Source of the DNA: Cafeteria roenbergensis
Taxonomy: Eukaryota; Sar; Bigyra; Bicosoecida; Cafeteriaceae
Assembly: GCA_008330645.1 (NCBI GenBank)
Contig: VLTN01000093.1
Coordinates: 1-64,000 of the forward strand
DNA length: 64,000 bases
Reading direction: 5' to 3'
How positions within the stretch are numbered: position 1 is the stretch's first letter; each line of letters opens with the position of its first letter. Both the position numbers and the translations under genes were made by a program. A model generated the notes under the pieces. The model had not been told where the DNA came from and searched no databases. It saw only the letters and a list, made by a program, of their open reading frames with translations. Below are positions 22,656 through 32,301 of the stretch, piece after piece.

Positions 22656-23402
22656 CATCGGCTCGGGGCAAGGCGCGCGGCGCTGCAGCGCCCTCAAGGC
22701 TGTCCCTCAGTCAAGCCCAAAGCCGTCAAGCTTGGGCAACGACGTTTTCACAGCACAGGTTTACGTCTCTCAGATCGCCCGTCGCCGGGTTCTCGTCATC
22801 GGGAAGCCTTGAGGGGGCATGCGGCGCCCACGGTCGGGCCGGGGGGGGGGAGCGCGGCTGGGCGGCGGCTAGGGGCCGGGAGGCCGCAGCTGCGCTCGAC
22901 GCGATGGCGGGATCGCCGCGGCGAAGTGCTCGCCGTCCCGCCTCACCTGCTGGAGCGCGCCTTCCGGGCGGGCCCCTTGCCGTGCGCGACAAGACGAGGC
23001 TTTGTGTTGTGTTCGCGCTGGGGCGCGGCCTCGCGGCTAGCCCTGCGGGCACAGGAGTGCGGCGTTGGCCGGCATCGGCCGAGCCAGTCGAGTGGCCAAT
23101 CACGCACTCCCCTCGCCGATCCGAGGCTCAATCCTACCCAACTGGCTCTGCCGCCCGGGGCATTGGGCAAGCGGCTCTGGCGGCGCTGCGGAGCGGCAAC
23201 TGGCGCGCCCCTCAGCCGGCGGAGGGCCCGGCGCGCACCCCCGCGCGGCCGGCAACCAGCGCTGCTTGCGCGCGAAGGGCCCCGCGCGGCCCGCTCGCCC
23301 GACAGCCTCCAGGCCCGCGCGGCCGCGCGACCGGCTTGCGGCGCCCTGGCGCTTTGGACCTGCAGTTGAGCTTTCCTGGCTGCTTGCGGGGCTCTCCTTG
23401 CG
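22656..23402. other. GC-rich spacer upstream of spinster-like transporter
   Basis: About 750 bp without a supported gene. Open frames run through it on both strands, but their sequence is Arg/Pro/Ala-rich and resembles no family. It probably holds the promoter and 5' UTR of the plus-strand transporter. Confidence 0.5.
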
Positions 23403-25289
23403 ATGGCGAACTACCGCTTGGCGATCATCTTCTTCATCTGCATCAACTTCTGCATCTATGTGGACCGCGGCATCGTTCCCGGCGCCTTCCAGCAGTTCGA
23501 CGCCATGATCGAGCGCGAGCTCGGGCCCGACAACGTTGACACATACTTTGGCGCGCTCACCTCGGTGTTTATCATCGGCTACGCGGTTGCGAGCTTCGTT
23601 GTGGGCCAGCTGGTGCACCTCGCCCCCCCGTTCCGCATCGTGGGCTCGGGGCTCCTGCTCTGGACTGCCTCCATCGTCCTCGCCGCGTGCGCCCCCAGCT
23701 ACTGGGTGCTGCTCGTCGCGCGCGGCCTCAGCGGCGTGGGCGAGGCCTCCTTCCAGTGCATCATCGCCCCCTTCATCGACGACTTCGCCCCCCAGGACTC
23801 CAAGGCCCTGTGGATCGGGGCCTTCTACGCCGCCATCCCCGTGGGCTCCGCGCTCGGCTACATCTACGGCGCCGACGTCGCCTCCGCCTCCCCGCTGTCC
23901 TGGCGGGCCCCCTTCGTCGCCGAGGCCCCCGTCCTCCTCCTCCTCGCCGTGGCCGTGTTCTTCGTCAACGTGCCGCCCCCTAAGGGCATGCAGGGCGCCA
24001 AGCTCGTCCCTCAAGCCACCGCACAGGTATCCGGTGGCGACGTCGACGGGGCGCCTCACGCCGACGCCACGCCAGCTCCTTCCGCCGATCCTTCCGCCGA
24101 TCCTTCCGCCGCTCCTTCCGCCCCCGCCAAGGACGTATCGCTGGCCGTGGGACTCTGCCGGGTGCTGCGAAACCGCGTGTTCATGCTGGTGGCGCTCGGC
24201 TACGCGGCCTACAACTACTCCCTGGCCGGTTTCGGCGCCTTCGCGCCCAAGTTCCTCGTCGCGCTGCGCCTGCTCAAGGACGAGTCCGAAGCCTCGACCA
24301 TCTTCGGGGCAGTGCTGTGCGTGTCGGGCTTCGTAGGCACACTGCTCGGCGGCTACGCAACGGACAAGGCCATCGCGTGGGTGGTGCGGCGGGCGGCGGC
24401 TGCCGACGCCGCCGCAGCGGGTGCTGCTGGTGCCGGCTCAGGCCGCTCCGCCGGCAGAGCCGGTCGTGGCCGCTCCGGTGGCGGGAGGGCGTCGCTCGCC
24501 GGCGGCGCGTCGGGCGCGCCCCTGCTGCGCGCGGGGGCCGGGCCGTCGGCAGGAGGGACGCGCCCTGCGCCCCGGGGAACGGAGGGTCGACGCAGCTTCG
24601 GCGGCGAAACCGCTGGAGGCGGCGGCGGTTACGCGCACGACGTGGTCCACGCGGCGGACCCCGACACGGCGCTGGCCTCAATCGCGCCCCCGTCGCCGGG
24701 GCCGGCGCACCCGGCGGGCGAAACCGCCGCCGCAGCATCCTACCGGCGCAGCGGGGAACTGGTGGGCATTCTGATCGTCAGCGCCGTGTCCATGACCACG
24801 GGGGCGGCGCTGGCCGTATCCATCGCCTTCGCCACCGGCTCGCTGGCGGCCTACCTGGGGGTGACGGCGGCAGCCTGCCTCCTCCTGTTCACGTCCAACG
24901 GCTCTGCGCCGCTGGCCATGATGACGGCGGTTTCGCCGGAGGACCGCGCGCTCGCCATGGGCGTGGGGCAGGTCATCCAGCACGCCCTCGGGGACGTTCC
25001 CGCCCCCACGATCATCGGGCTAATTCTGGACTCCGTGGCGCCCAAGACGGCGCACGGGCGCAGCAGGGAGGGGCTGGAGCTGACCATCCTGGCTATCATG
25101 GGATGGCTCGGATGGGCGGTGCTGTTCTGGCTGGCAAGCCTCGCCGTGGGATGGCGGTTTCACTTCGGGCGCGACGCCCCGCAGGGCGAGGAGGACGCCC
25201 ACCCCGCCACCGCCACCGCCGCCGAGGCCGGGGCAGGGCCCCTCGGCGCGCCGGAGACCGCACGGCTGCTGACTACAGACCGGGTGTAG
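23403..25289 (+). CDS. Spinster-like (SPNS) MFS transporter
   Basis: A single exon of 628 residues. It starts MANYRLAIIFFICINFCIYVDRG, so helix 1 begins within ten residues. ARGLSGVGEASFQ (about residue 110) and the following APxxxDDFAP match the spinster family signature after helix 4. Twelve helices can be counted, with a long Gly/Ala/Arg-rich loop (about residues 325-455) between helices 8 and 9. Animal spinster proteins export sphingosine-1-phosphate or lysophospholipids from lysosomes or cells; the substrate here is unknown. A short repeat encodes Pro-Ser-Ala-Asp units (24078-24120). Confidence 0.78.
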   Translation: MANYRLAIIFFICINFCIYVDRGIVPGAFQQFDAMIERELGPDNVDTYFGALTSVFIIGYAVASFVVGQLVHLAPPFRIVGSGLLLWTASIVLAACAPSYWVLLVARGLSGVGEASFQCIIAPFIDDFAPQDSKALWIGAFYAAIPVGSALGYIYGADVASASPLSWRAPFVAEAPVLLLLAVAVFFVNVPPPKGMQGAKLVPQATAQVSGGDVDGAPHADATPAPSADPSADPSAAPSAPAKDVSLAVGLCRVLRNRVFMLVALGYAAYNYSLAGFGAFAPKFLVALRLLKDESEASTIFGAVLCVSGFVGTLLGGYATDKAIAWVVRRAAAADAAAAGAAGAGSGRSAGRAGRGRSGGGRASLAGGASGAPLLRAGAGPSAGGTRPAPRGTEGRRSFGGETAGGGGGYAHDVVHAADPDTALASIAPPSPGPAHPAGETAAAASYRRSGELVGILIVSAVSMTTGAALAVSIAFATGSLAAYLGVTAAACLLLFTSNGSAPLAMMTAVSPEDRALAMGVGQVIQHALGDVPAPTIIGLILDSVAPKTAHGRSREGLELTILAIMGWLGWAVLFWLASLAVGWRFHFGRDAPQGEEDAHPATATAAEAGAGPLGAPETARLLTTDRV

Positions 25290-25681
25290 CGCCCTGCCGA
25301 CCGCCGCACTTTTCGCGAAGAGCTGCCTCCTCCGTCACTGCTATGTATGTGTGCGAGCATATATGTATACGAGCGCACGGCGCCGGGCGTCAACGTACGG
25401 CGTGTCGTCGCCTGGCCACATAGTCGCTGTGCCCCCCGCACCGACCCCCCCGGCCAACACCCACACACCCACACAACCAGTCACCCACACCCGATCCGTC
25501 GCTGTGCCGGCGGGGGGCTGCCACCGGCGCAGTCAGTCACCCCCCTTCGGCGCGCACCTTCCGAGCTCGGTTGCGCAATCGCACGCCGCTCCTCCACCCA
25601 AGTCACCGCCAAGTCACGGCCAAGTCACCGCCGAGTCGCCGCCAAGCCACGGCCAAATCACCCCTTCCCACGTGCGCCGCG
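25290..25681. other. Convergent spacer between spinster-like and UBL-RING0 genes
   Basis: It holds a patch of TATGT/ATATA-type sequence (25340-25375), likely 3' UTR of the transporter, CACA-rich sequence, and an 11-bp minisatellite at its right end. No gene seen. Confidence 0.5.
25599..25664. repeat. 11-bp minisatellite, six copies
   Basis: Six imperfect tandem copies of CAAGTCACCGC, with variants CAAGTCACGGC, CGAGTCGCCGC and CAAGCCACGGC. It sits just beyond the stop of the minus-strand UBL-RING0 gene. Confidence 0.85.
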
Positions 25682-27357
25682 CTAGTCCTGGCCGGCGGCG
25701 GCTCGCTGCAGGGCAGCGAAGAGCGCCTGCCTGCTGGAGCCGTCGAACACGTAGCTGAACTGGCGGTGCTTGAGAGACGCGTCGCTGCTCACCACGCGCC
25801 GCGACGGGCAGAGCTTGCCTGTGGTGGGATCCTTCCGGCAGCAAAGGAAGCCGGTGGCGGCGCTGACGTTGGCAGCCCCGCACTCGAAGCACTCCACCCG
25901 CAGACCGAGCAGCTGTTCCCACCGAACGGCCCCGACGGCGCAGCTGCCCGCCGTCACCTGCACCGCCTCCGACTCGCAGCGCGGGCAGAGCGGTCTCAGC
26001 TGCATGGGGGCGTCCGGTGCCGCGCAGTGCCTGCACGCGAACACCAGCTCTGCCGCGGAGGGCTTGGCCGTGAGCGACACCGCTGCCTGCATCAGCTGAA
26101 TGCGGTCGTGCGGGCGAAGCCCGAGGCTTGCCGGGGTTGCGTCGGGCTGGACCCGCTTCCCGGCGAAAAGAAACGCCGCACGCGCAGCGGGGATGCGAAG
26201 CTCAGGGTGAGACACGACGCGCCCCAGCAGGGCCCCCATGGGCTCGTCAGGGCTCGCGGCTGTCACTGGAACAAGCCGCCCGCTCCCGAGCCGCACCTCC
26301 AGCGGAACGGGACCCGTCACCGGCCCACTGGCAGCAAGTCTCGCAGCCTCATCCGCCTCTTCAATCGCCCGCAGAGCCTCATCGGCCTCACGCTTCGCCG
26401 CTTCCGAAGCGGGGTCAGACGCCGGAGGAGCCGGCGCGGCAAAAGGCGGCACCGGCTTCCCCGTGCAGAGAACGGCCGTGACCTCCGCGCCAGTGCCCGC
26501 ATCGATGCCCGCATCGTCCACGCGCTCAGCGTCGGACAGGAGGCGCTGCGCGAAGACGAACCGGAGCTCCTCCGCCTTGACTCCAGCGGCAGCCTGCGCG
26601 CCGCCAAACACGCGCGCAGACACGGGATCGCAAGCGCACCCGCCATCGAGTCAGCGGCAGGAGCACAACCACACGCGTGCTCAAAACGGGGAGCGCGTGC
26701 ACGGGCAGGGCGCGCGGGAGGGCAGCGGGCGGCGCAAGGGCGAAGGCGCCTTGGCAGCAAGCACCATCAGGTCCAGCAACCCCTGCCACGCGGACCGGGG
26801 CGATGGCCTCTGTTGGGAGCAAGCGCGCAAACGGGTGACTCGCAGAGTGGTCCCCGTCGCGCTCCCCAATGCCGCCCCAGCGGGTGGGCAGGCCTGTAGC
26901 GCGCAGCCGCGCAAGCAGAAACACTCGCAGCGTTTTCCGGCGCCCAGCGCTCACCGCCACAGCCTCCCGCAGACTCGCCACGGTGGCGTCCCGCCGAAGG
27001 GGCACGTTTGTGGTGTCACCTGCGCACCATGCGCGCCACGAGAAAGGCGGAAGGGGCGCGGCAAGCGACCGGGTGGATGCAGGAAAAACCAGTCGCGCTG
27101 AGACACAAAGCTGTTTGGAGCCGAGCGGCCCGCGACGGGCTGCCATCGAAGCTCAGCGGGCAGCACGCCCAGCGAAGCCTTGGGCCGTCTTGGCTTGCGC
27201 AGATACACCAGGCTGGTCCAGGCGGGCCTTCCCTCGGCGTTTGGCAGGCCGGGCAGCAAAGGCCACTCGATTGCGCAGCGTTGCCTCAGCCAGCGCAACG
27301 GACGCTTCGTGGCCCGCGACGAAGCTCACCCGACACGACCCGAACGCAGACTTCCAT
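25682..27357 (-). CDS. Tandem ubiquitin-like / parkin RING0-like zinc protein
   Basis: Three exons: 27357-27330, 27019-26955 and 26593-25682, encoding 334 residues. Donors GTGAGC and acceptors GCAG are canonical; the 28-nt first exon supplies the first ubiquitin-like strand (MEVCVRVVSG), joined in frame to DTTNVPL. Residues 1-78 form a ubiquitin-like domain (ELRFVFAQRLLSD, DDAGI). An acidic/Ala helix (79-126) follows, then a second ubiquitin-like domain (127-201: AAFLFAGKRVQPD, LGLRPHDRI). Residues about 214-290 carry C-x2-C pairs around W-x-x-L (ACRHC, LCPRC, VECFECG, GFLCC), closest in my reading to the RING0 domain of parkin. There is no RING1-IBR-RING2, so it is not a complete E3; it may be an adaptor. 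The RING0 call needs a profile search. Confidence 0.62.
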
Positions 27358-27498
27358 TTCGCCCAGGGGCCCTCGCGGGAGCGAACTCCGCGCACGCTCT
27401 AGGGGCGGAGTGACGGCCCGCGCGGCAGCTTCGGGTTGCAGCCTCTAATGCAGATTTCGCATATTCGGGACAATTACGGCGGGGTAGTTCGACGCAAT
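27358..27498. promoter_or_regulatory. Promoter region of the UBL-RING0 gene
   Basis: Between the stop of the WBP11-like gene and the ATG at 27357, both minus strand. The 27440-27490 part is locally AT-richer (GATTTCGCATATTC, GACAATTAC), like other putative promoters in the window. Confidence 0.35.
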
Positions 27499-29138
27499 TC
27501 ACTCGACGCCAAGCGCCTGCAAGTCCTTCATGAACGAGCGATACGCATCATCAACAGCGCCACCTGCCTTGACCGCAGGCCCAGCGCTGGCTTTGCCGGC
27601 GCCTGCGCTGCGAGCGGAACCACCAGTGGCGGCGGCCCCGCTGGCGGCGGCGGTGCCGGCGGAGCCCGCAGCACCTGCCGAAGCAGCCTCGCCGCCGGCG
27701 GGGCCGCCCAGAATCCTCACCTGCGGCCCCGGCGCCGCCACCCGCTCAGCCGGCGCGCCCGCCCCCTCCGCCTTGCTCGCATCCGGCCGCTTGGCCGTAT
27801 CCGCCGCGGCCTTGGGAGGCGCCCTCCGCACCGCGCGTGGCTTGAGCCGCAGGGCAGCCTTGCCCAGAGTCACTGTGCGAAGTGGCAGAGCCTTCTTGGG
27901 CTGGGGGGCTACCGGAGCCGACCCGGAACTGGGAGCAGTCGAACCCGCCGCCGCGGATCCTGCCGCCGCTGATCCTGCCGCCGCTGATCCTGCCGCCGCG
28001 GATCCTGCCGCCGCTGGCATGACGGGTCGCGGCGGGGGCAGCGCCTGCCCGGCGGCTCCCATCGCGCTCGCAGCCCCCCGCGGCAGCGCAGGCCCACCCG
28101 CTGGTCGCTGCGGGGGCCCCTTCCCCCGACCCGGGCCCCGACCCGGGCCCTGCCCCGGAGGCGGGTGCAGGGGCCGGTGCCCCGCCGCACCCGGGTGCCC
28201 CGCCCACTGGTGAGGCGCCGCGACATATCCAGGGTGGCCTTGGCCGTGGCCGTGGCCGTGGCCGTGGCCGTGGCCGTGGCCGTGGCCGTGGAAGCCGCCC
28301 CCCACCGGCGCCGGGAAGAACTGGGGGCGGGGGAACGGCCCGGGCCGGGGACCGAGGAAGCCGGGCCCGCCATAGGGGCCCCCAGCCATGGGCCCCGGGT
28401 GGCCGTAGGGCCCAGCTCCCGACGCGCCACCCGGCGGAGGCGGGGGCGGTCTGGCGCCGGGGGGCAGGCCAGGCGGAGGCGGGGGCGGCGCTCCCCCTCT
28501 GGCCATGGCAGCGGCAATGTGCGGGGGCAGTCCCGGCGGAGGCGGCGGCGGCGGGGCCGCAGCGCCCGGGCCTGCCGAGCCGGCAGCAGGGCCGGGAGCC
28601 GCAGCGGGGCCGGCGGCGCCAGACTGCGCCCCGCCGCCGTCTGCCGCCGCTGCTGACGCCTCCCCATCAGCAGCCTGTCCCGCCGCAGTCTGCTCCTTGA
28701 GCATCAGCGACGCGACCCCCCGCAGGCGCGCCGGGCCCACGCCCTTGTCCGCCTCGGCAGCCTGCTCCTTGGCCTGCAGCTCCAGGCACTGCTTGTAGGC
28801 GGCCTCCAGCTGCTCCACGCGTTTTCGGATGTGCTGGTCGTCGGGCTCGCGCTTTGCGGCGAGGCGCACGCGCTCCAGCTTCTCCAGCACCTCCTGGGGG
28901 TCCTTGAACCGGAGAACCGTCTGCCTGATCTCCATCCGCTGCTTCTTGTTGCGCTCGTTCTCCTGCGGAGGAAACGGGGGGCGCGCCGGGGAGCAGCGAG
29001 GGGCGTGGCGGGACGAGCGCGCCGGAGCCCGGCCAATTTGCGCAGCAACGCCGGCCGCGGGCGGGCACCCACCTTGATCCGCTGCATCCGGCGGAACTGC
29101 GCCGCCGGGTTGGAGCCCCCGCTCTTGGACTTTCCCAT
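27499..29138 (-). CDS. WBP11-like pre-mRNA splicing factor
   Basis: Two exons: 29138-29073 (22 codons, MGKSKSGGSNPAAQFRRMQR) and 28962-27499, encoding 509 residues; donor GTGGGT, acceptor GCAG. The N-terminal block matches the Wbp11 domain: a short Ser/Lys start, then ENERNKKQRMEIRQTVLRFK and a predicted coiled coil (KLERVRLAAKREP...). Long Pro-rich tracts follow (seven-Pro and six-Pro runs with GLPP), as expected of a WW- or PP1-binding nuclear protein. It also has an eight-fold His-Gly repeat, a five-fold AAAGS repeat, and a basic C-terminus with LPLRTVTLGKAALRLKPRA, then AYRSFMKDLQALG. The last motif resembles that of WBP11/spliceosome proteins. It is divergent from HMGR, 211 bp between starts. 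Confidence 0.75.
27955..28017. repeat. 15-bp coding tandem repeat (AAAGS)
   Basis: Four to five copies of GATCCTGCCGCCGCT, inside the WBP11-like gene, encode Ala-Ala-Ala-Gly-Ser on the minus strand. Confidence 0.8.
28244..28294. repeat. 6-bp coding repeat (His-Gly)n
   Basis: About eight copies of GGCCGT encode an alternating His-Gly tract in the WBP11-like protein. Such tracts can bind metal; no function is implied. Confidence 0.85.
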
Positions 29139-29177
29139 GGCCCCCGCAGCCAGGCGCGCCAGAGAGGTGGGCCGCGG

Positions 29178-29205
29178 GCAATACTGAGCTGCGGCACAAT
29201 ATTGC
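29178..29205. promoter_or_regulatory. Inverted repeat in WBP11 / HMGR divergent promoter
   Basis: GCAATA at 29178-29183 is matched by TATTGC at 29200-29205, and the right arm lies within the palindrome CAATATTG. It sits 40-70 bp upstream of the WBP11-like ATG and about 145 bp upstream of the HMGR ATG. It is a locally AT-rich patch, so a shared bidirectional element is plausible. Confidence 0.4.
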
Positions 29206-29349
29206 GCGCTCGGAACCAGCGGCTCTGCTGGGGGCGAAACGTGTCTCGGCTCTGCCTGGCGTGCAACTTGGGCGCGTCGCTCGCCCAGCTGCAAGAACGG
29301 CCGACCTCGAAAGGAATCACTTTCGCGTTGCGAAAAAGGACCTCCCCAG

Positions 29350-31469
29350 ATGGCTACCGTCGGTGCCCGCCTCGCCGCCGCCACCCGCGCTGTCGCGCAC
29401 CGCGCCCCTGCGTGGCGCTCGGTGCTCGGAGCGCGCGCGCTGTCCACCCCGCCCACGGGCGCGATGGCGCAGCCCGCCCTCGCTTCTGAGGAGCGCAAGC
29501 CCGCCCCCGCGGCCCACACGGACGCCTCCGTGGCCGCCATGACGGACGACGCCATCTTCGATGCCCTCGTCTCGGGCAAGATCAAGTCCCACAACCTGGA
29601 GAAGGCCCTGGGCGACCGCTCGCGCGCGGTGACCCTGCGCCGCCGCCTCGTCGAGCTTCAGGCTGCCATGGCCGGCAGCGCCGAGCTCGCGGGCTCGGCC
29701 ATCAAGGGCCTGCCCCACTCCGACTTCAACTCGGCCGCCTTCTACGACGCAGTGGACGGCAGCAACTGCGAGAACGTCATCGGGTGAGGATCGCTTCGCG
29801 CGCGCCTCGTGGCGCCGCTTTCCGCGTGTTTGCCACCTCAACCTCTGCGAGTGGCGCTGCGCCCGGGCGCGCCGTTCGCCCCGCGGCGCCCCCCGCGGCC
29901 TCCGCCCTTCCCCCCCAACGGGTCGAAGGCCGTTCCCTCGTGCGCTTCAGGGGAGGCGGCGGCCTCCACGGCGCGGTCCGGCGCAGCGCCGGCTGTTTGC
30001 GCGCCTGCTGATTCCTTTTCCCGTCGCTCGGATCGCGCACGTTGAACCGAACCTCGTGTTCCACGCTCGGCAACGCAGCTCTCCACCCGCTGTCGCCCCT
30101 CCTCCCCTCCCTTCCCCTCTCCCCCCTCGCCCGCAGCTACCTGCCCCTGCCCGTGGGCGTGGTCGGCCCGATGCGCGTGGACGGCAAGGACTACATGGTG
30201 CCGCTCGCCACCACCGAGGGCGCCCTCGTGGCCTCGACCAACCGCGGCGCCCGCGCCATCAGCATGGCCGGCGGCGCCCGCACCGTGCTCACCGGCGACG
30301 GCATGACCCGCGCCCCCCTCCTGCGCATGCCCTCGCTCGAGGCCGCCGCGGAGCTCAAGGCCTGGGTGGAGAACCCCGAGAACTTCAAGCTTGTGGCCGA
30401 GGCCTTCTCTTCCACCAGCCGCTTCGGCCGCCTCCAGTCCCTGGTGGTCAGCACCGCCGGCCGGAACGCCTACCTCCGCTTCAAGTGCTCCACCGGCGAC
30501 GCCATGGGCATGAACATGATCACCAAGGGCGTGAACGCCGCCCTCGCCGCGGTGGTGGAGCGCTTCCCCACCGCCCGCATCCTGTCCCTCTCCGGCAACG
30601 TGTGCACCGACAAGAAGCCCTCGGCCATCAACTGGGTCGACGGCCGCGGCAAGTCTGTCACCGCCGAGGTGGTCCTCTCCCGCGACATCGTGGAGAACAC
30701 CCTCAAGACCACGGCCGACGCGCTCGTCGAGCTCAACACCGGCAAGAACCTCATCGGCTCTGCAGTGGCCGGCTCCATCGGCGGATTCAACGCACACGCT
30801 GCCAACATCGTCAGCGCAGTCTTCCTCGCCACCGGCCAGGACGTCGCCCAGAACGTGGAGTCCTCCATGTGCCTCACCCTCCTCGAGCACGACGACGACC
30901 CCGCCAACGAGGGCGGCATCATCGCCTCCGTCACCATGCCCTCCATCGAGGTCGGCACCGTCGGCGGCGGAACCTCGCTCTCCTCCCAGGCCGCCTGCCT
31001 CGACCTCCTCGGCCTCCGCGGCGCCGCAGCCGAGCCCCTGACGCCGGGCTCCAACGCCTCCCAGCTCGCGCGCATCGTCGCGGCCTCCGTCCTCGCCGGC
31101 GAGCTCAGCCTCATGGCCGCCCACACCACCGGCGACCTCCTCCGCGCCCACATGGCGCTCAACCGCAAGCCCGCGGCAGGCTCCGCCCAGCCAGGCGTCA
31201 CCGGCGGCGGCGCCGCGGCCGCCGCTGCCGGCCGCATCCCCGCCCGCGTGGCCTCCCCCACCCACGGCCTCGCCGCCGTGCAGGGCGGCGCCGGGTCCTT
31301 CCGCCACCCCACCGCCGCCGCGGTGCCCCCCGGCCGCCGCTACTTCGCGGCCGCCAACCACCGCGCCGCCGACAAGCCAGTCAGCCCGGCCCGCGAGGCA
31401 CCCGCCTTCCTCTCCCGCCACACCACCACCCCCGTGGGCGACGCCTGCCCCATCCTCCGCGGCGTATGA
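29350..31469 (+). CDS. HMGR: HMG-CoA reductase, soluble form with presequence
   Basis: Two exons, 29350-29783 and 30137-31469, encoding 588 residues; donor GTGAGG, acceptor GCAG, phase 2 within the Gly of ENVIGYLPLPVG. Class I catalytic motifs in order: TTEGALVASTNRG (catalytic Glu), MNMITKG, CTDKKPSAINW (catalytic Lys), GSIGGFNAHAAN, GQDVAQN (Asp), MPSIEVGTVGGGT, and AHMALNR (catalytic His). It reduces HMG-CoA to mevalonate with NADPH. The N-terminus has no membrane helices. Instead it has an Arg/Ala/Ser leader with almost no acid (MATVGARLAAATRAV, then RALSTPP), which looks like a mitochondrial targeting peptide. An unusual tail of about 90 residues, Ala/Pro/Arg-rich, follows the catalytic domain. 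Confidence 0.95.
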
Positions 31470-32301
31470 GCGCGCGGCGTATGAGCGCGCAGTCTTTGCC
31501 CGCCGCTGCGCTCAAGCCCCTCACTTGCGTTTCTTCCATCGGGCTGCCTGCGTCATCCTCGCGCGTGTGTGAGTGACTGAGTGACTGACTGTGAGTCCCG
31601 TCCGCACCCGGCAGCCGCCCGTGCTCTCTGTTCGGCGGTTGCGGGTTTGCGCCGGCCGGACCATTCAAGAATGGGACAATGTTTGCCACTGCATTGCATA
31701 GCACAGATTCGGCCCAAGCCTGCACACTTGACCAGCGCAGCCCACTCGTTCCGGGACTGCATCCGTGGAATGGGGGGGCGAACGCTGCCGCAAAGACGCG
31801 ACAAATGCAGAGAGTGCGAGTGGGCAGAGGTGAGCCGTGCAGACAGTCGACTGGGCAGAGGTGAGCCGTGCAGACAGTCGACTGGGCAGAGGTGAGCCGT
31901 GCAGAGAGTCGACTGGGCAGAGGTGAGCCGTGCAGACAGTCGACTGGGCAGAGGTGAGCCGTGCAGAGAGTGCGAGTGGGCAGAGGTGAGCCGTGCAGAG
32001 AGTGCGAGTGGGCAGAGGTGAGCCGTGCAGAGAGTGCGAGTGGGCAGAGGTGAGCCGTGCAGAGAGTGCGAGTGGGCAGAGGTGAGCCGTGCAGACAGTC
32101 GAGTGGGCAGAGGTGAGCCGTGCAGAGAGTGCGAGTGTTGGCGCCGCCTCGAGTGCTGCGTGCGCCGGTGGTGGCAGGCACCCTTGTGGGCGCTGGCGGC
32201 CAAGCAAGCCCCCCCGGGGCCGCCGCCGACCGAGCAGGCACCGCCCAGCGCTCACTCAACGCAGCCGCAGCAAGCTGCGCTGCGGTCTAGCCCGCCAATG
32301 G
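31470..32301. other. Convergent spacer with minisatellite
   Basis: Between the HMGR stop and the stop of the minus-strand unknown gene. Left part: GTGAGTGACTGA-type short repeats (31570-31595) and a lower-GC patch (31665-31700). Centre: a 10-copy minisatellite. No gene seen; open frames across the repeat are by-products. Confidence 0.6.
31807..32140. repeat. 31/32-bp minisatellite, about ten copies
   Basis: Ten copies of a unit with core GGTGAGCCGTGCAGA, starting at 31830, 31861, 31892, 31923, 31954, 31986, 32018, 32050, 32082 and 32113. Two unit types occur: one with CAGTCGACTGG or GAGTCGACTGG (31 bp) and one with GAGTGCGAGTGG (32 bp). They are grouped: 31-bp units on the left, 32-bp on the right, which points to local expansion. 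Confidence 0.95.

Noticed and set aside
22652-23539. 295-codon frame upstream of and overlapping the spinster-like gene
   Set aside because: Its second part is out of frame with the transporter helices, and its first part is low-complexity Arg/Pro/Ala.
29838-31421. 527-codon minus-strand frame rich in Gly, Glu, Asp and His
   Set aside because: Antisense shadow of HMG-CoA reductase exon 2; composition is the mirror of the real gene.
31807-32140. CRISPR-like array
   Set aside because: Units are contiguous with no unique spacers, and the host is a eukaryote.
31381-32259. Repetitive peptides (HSLHGSPLPT-type) on the minus strand
   Set aside because: By-products of the 31/32-bp minisatellite, open in several frames at once.
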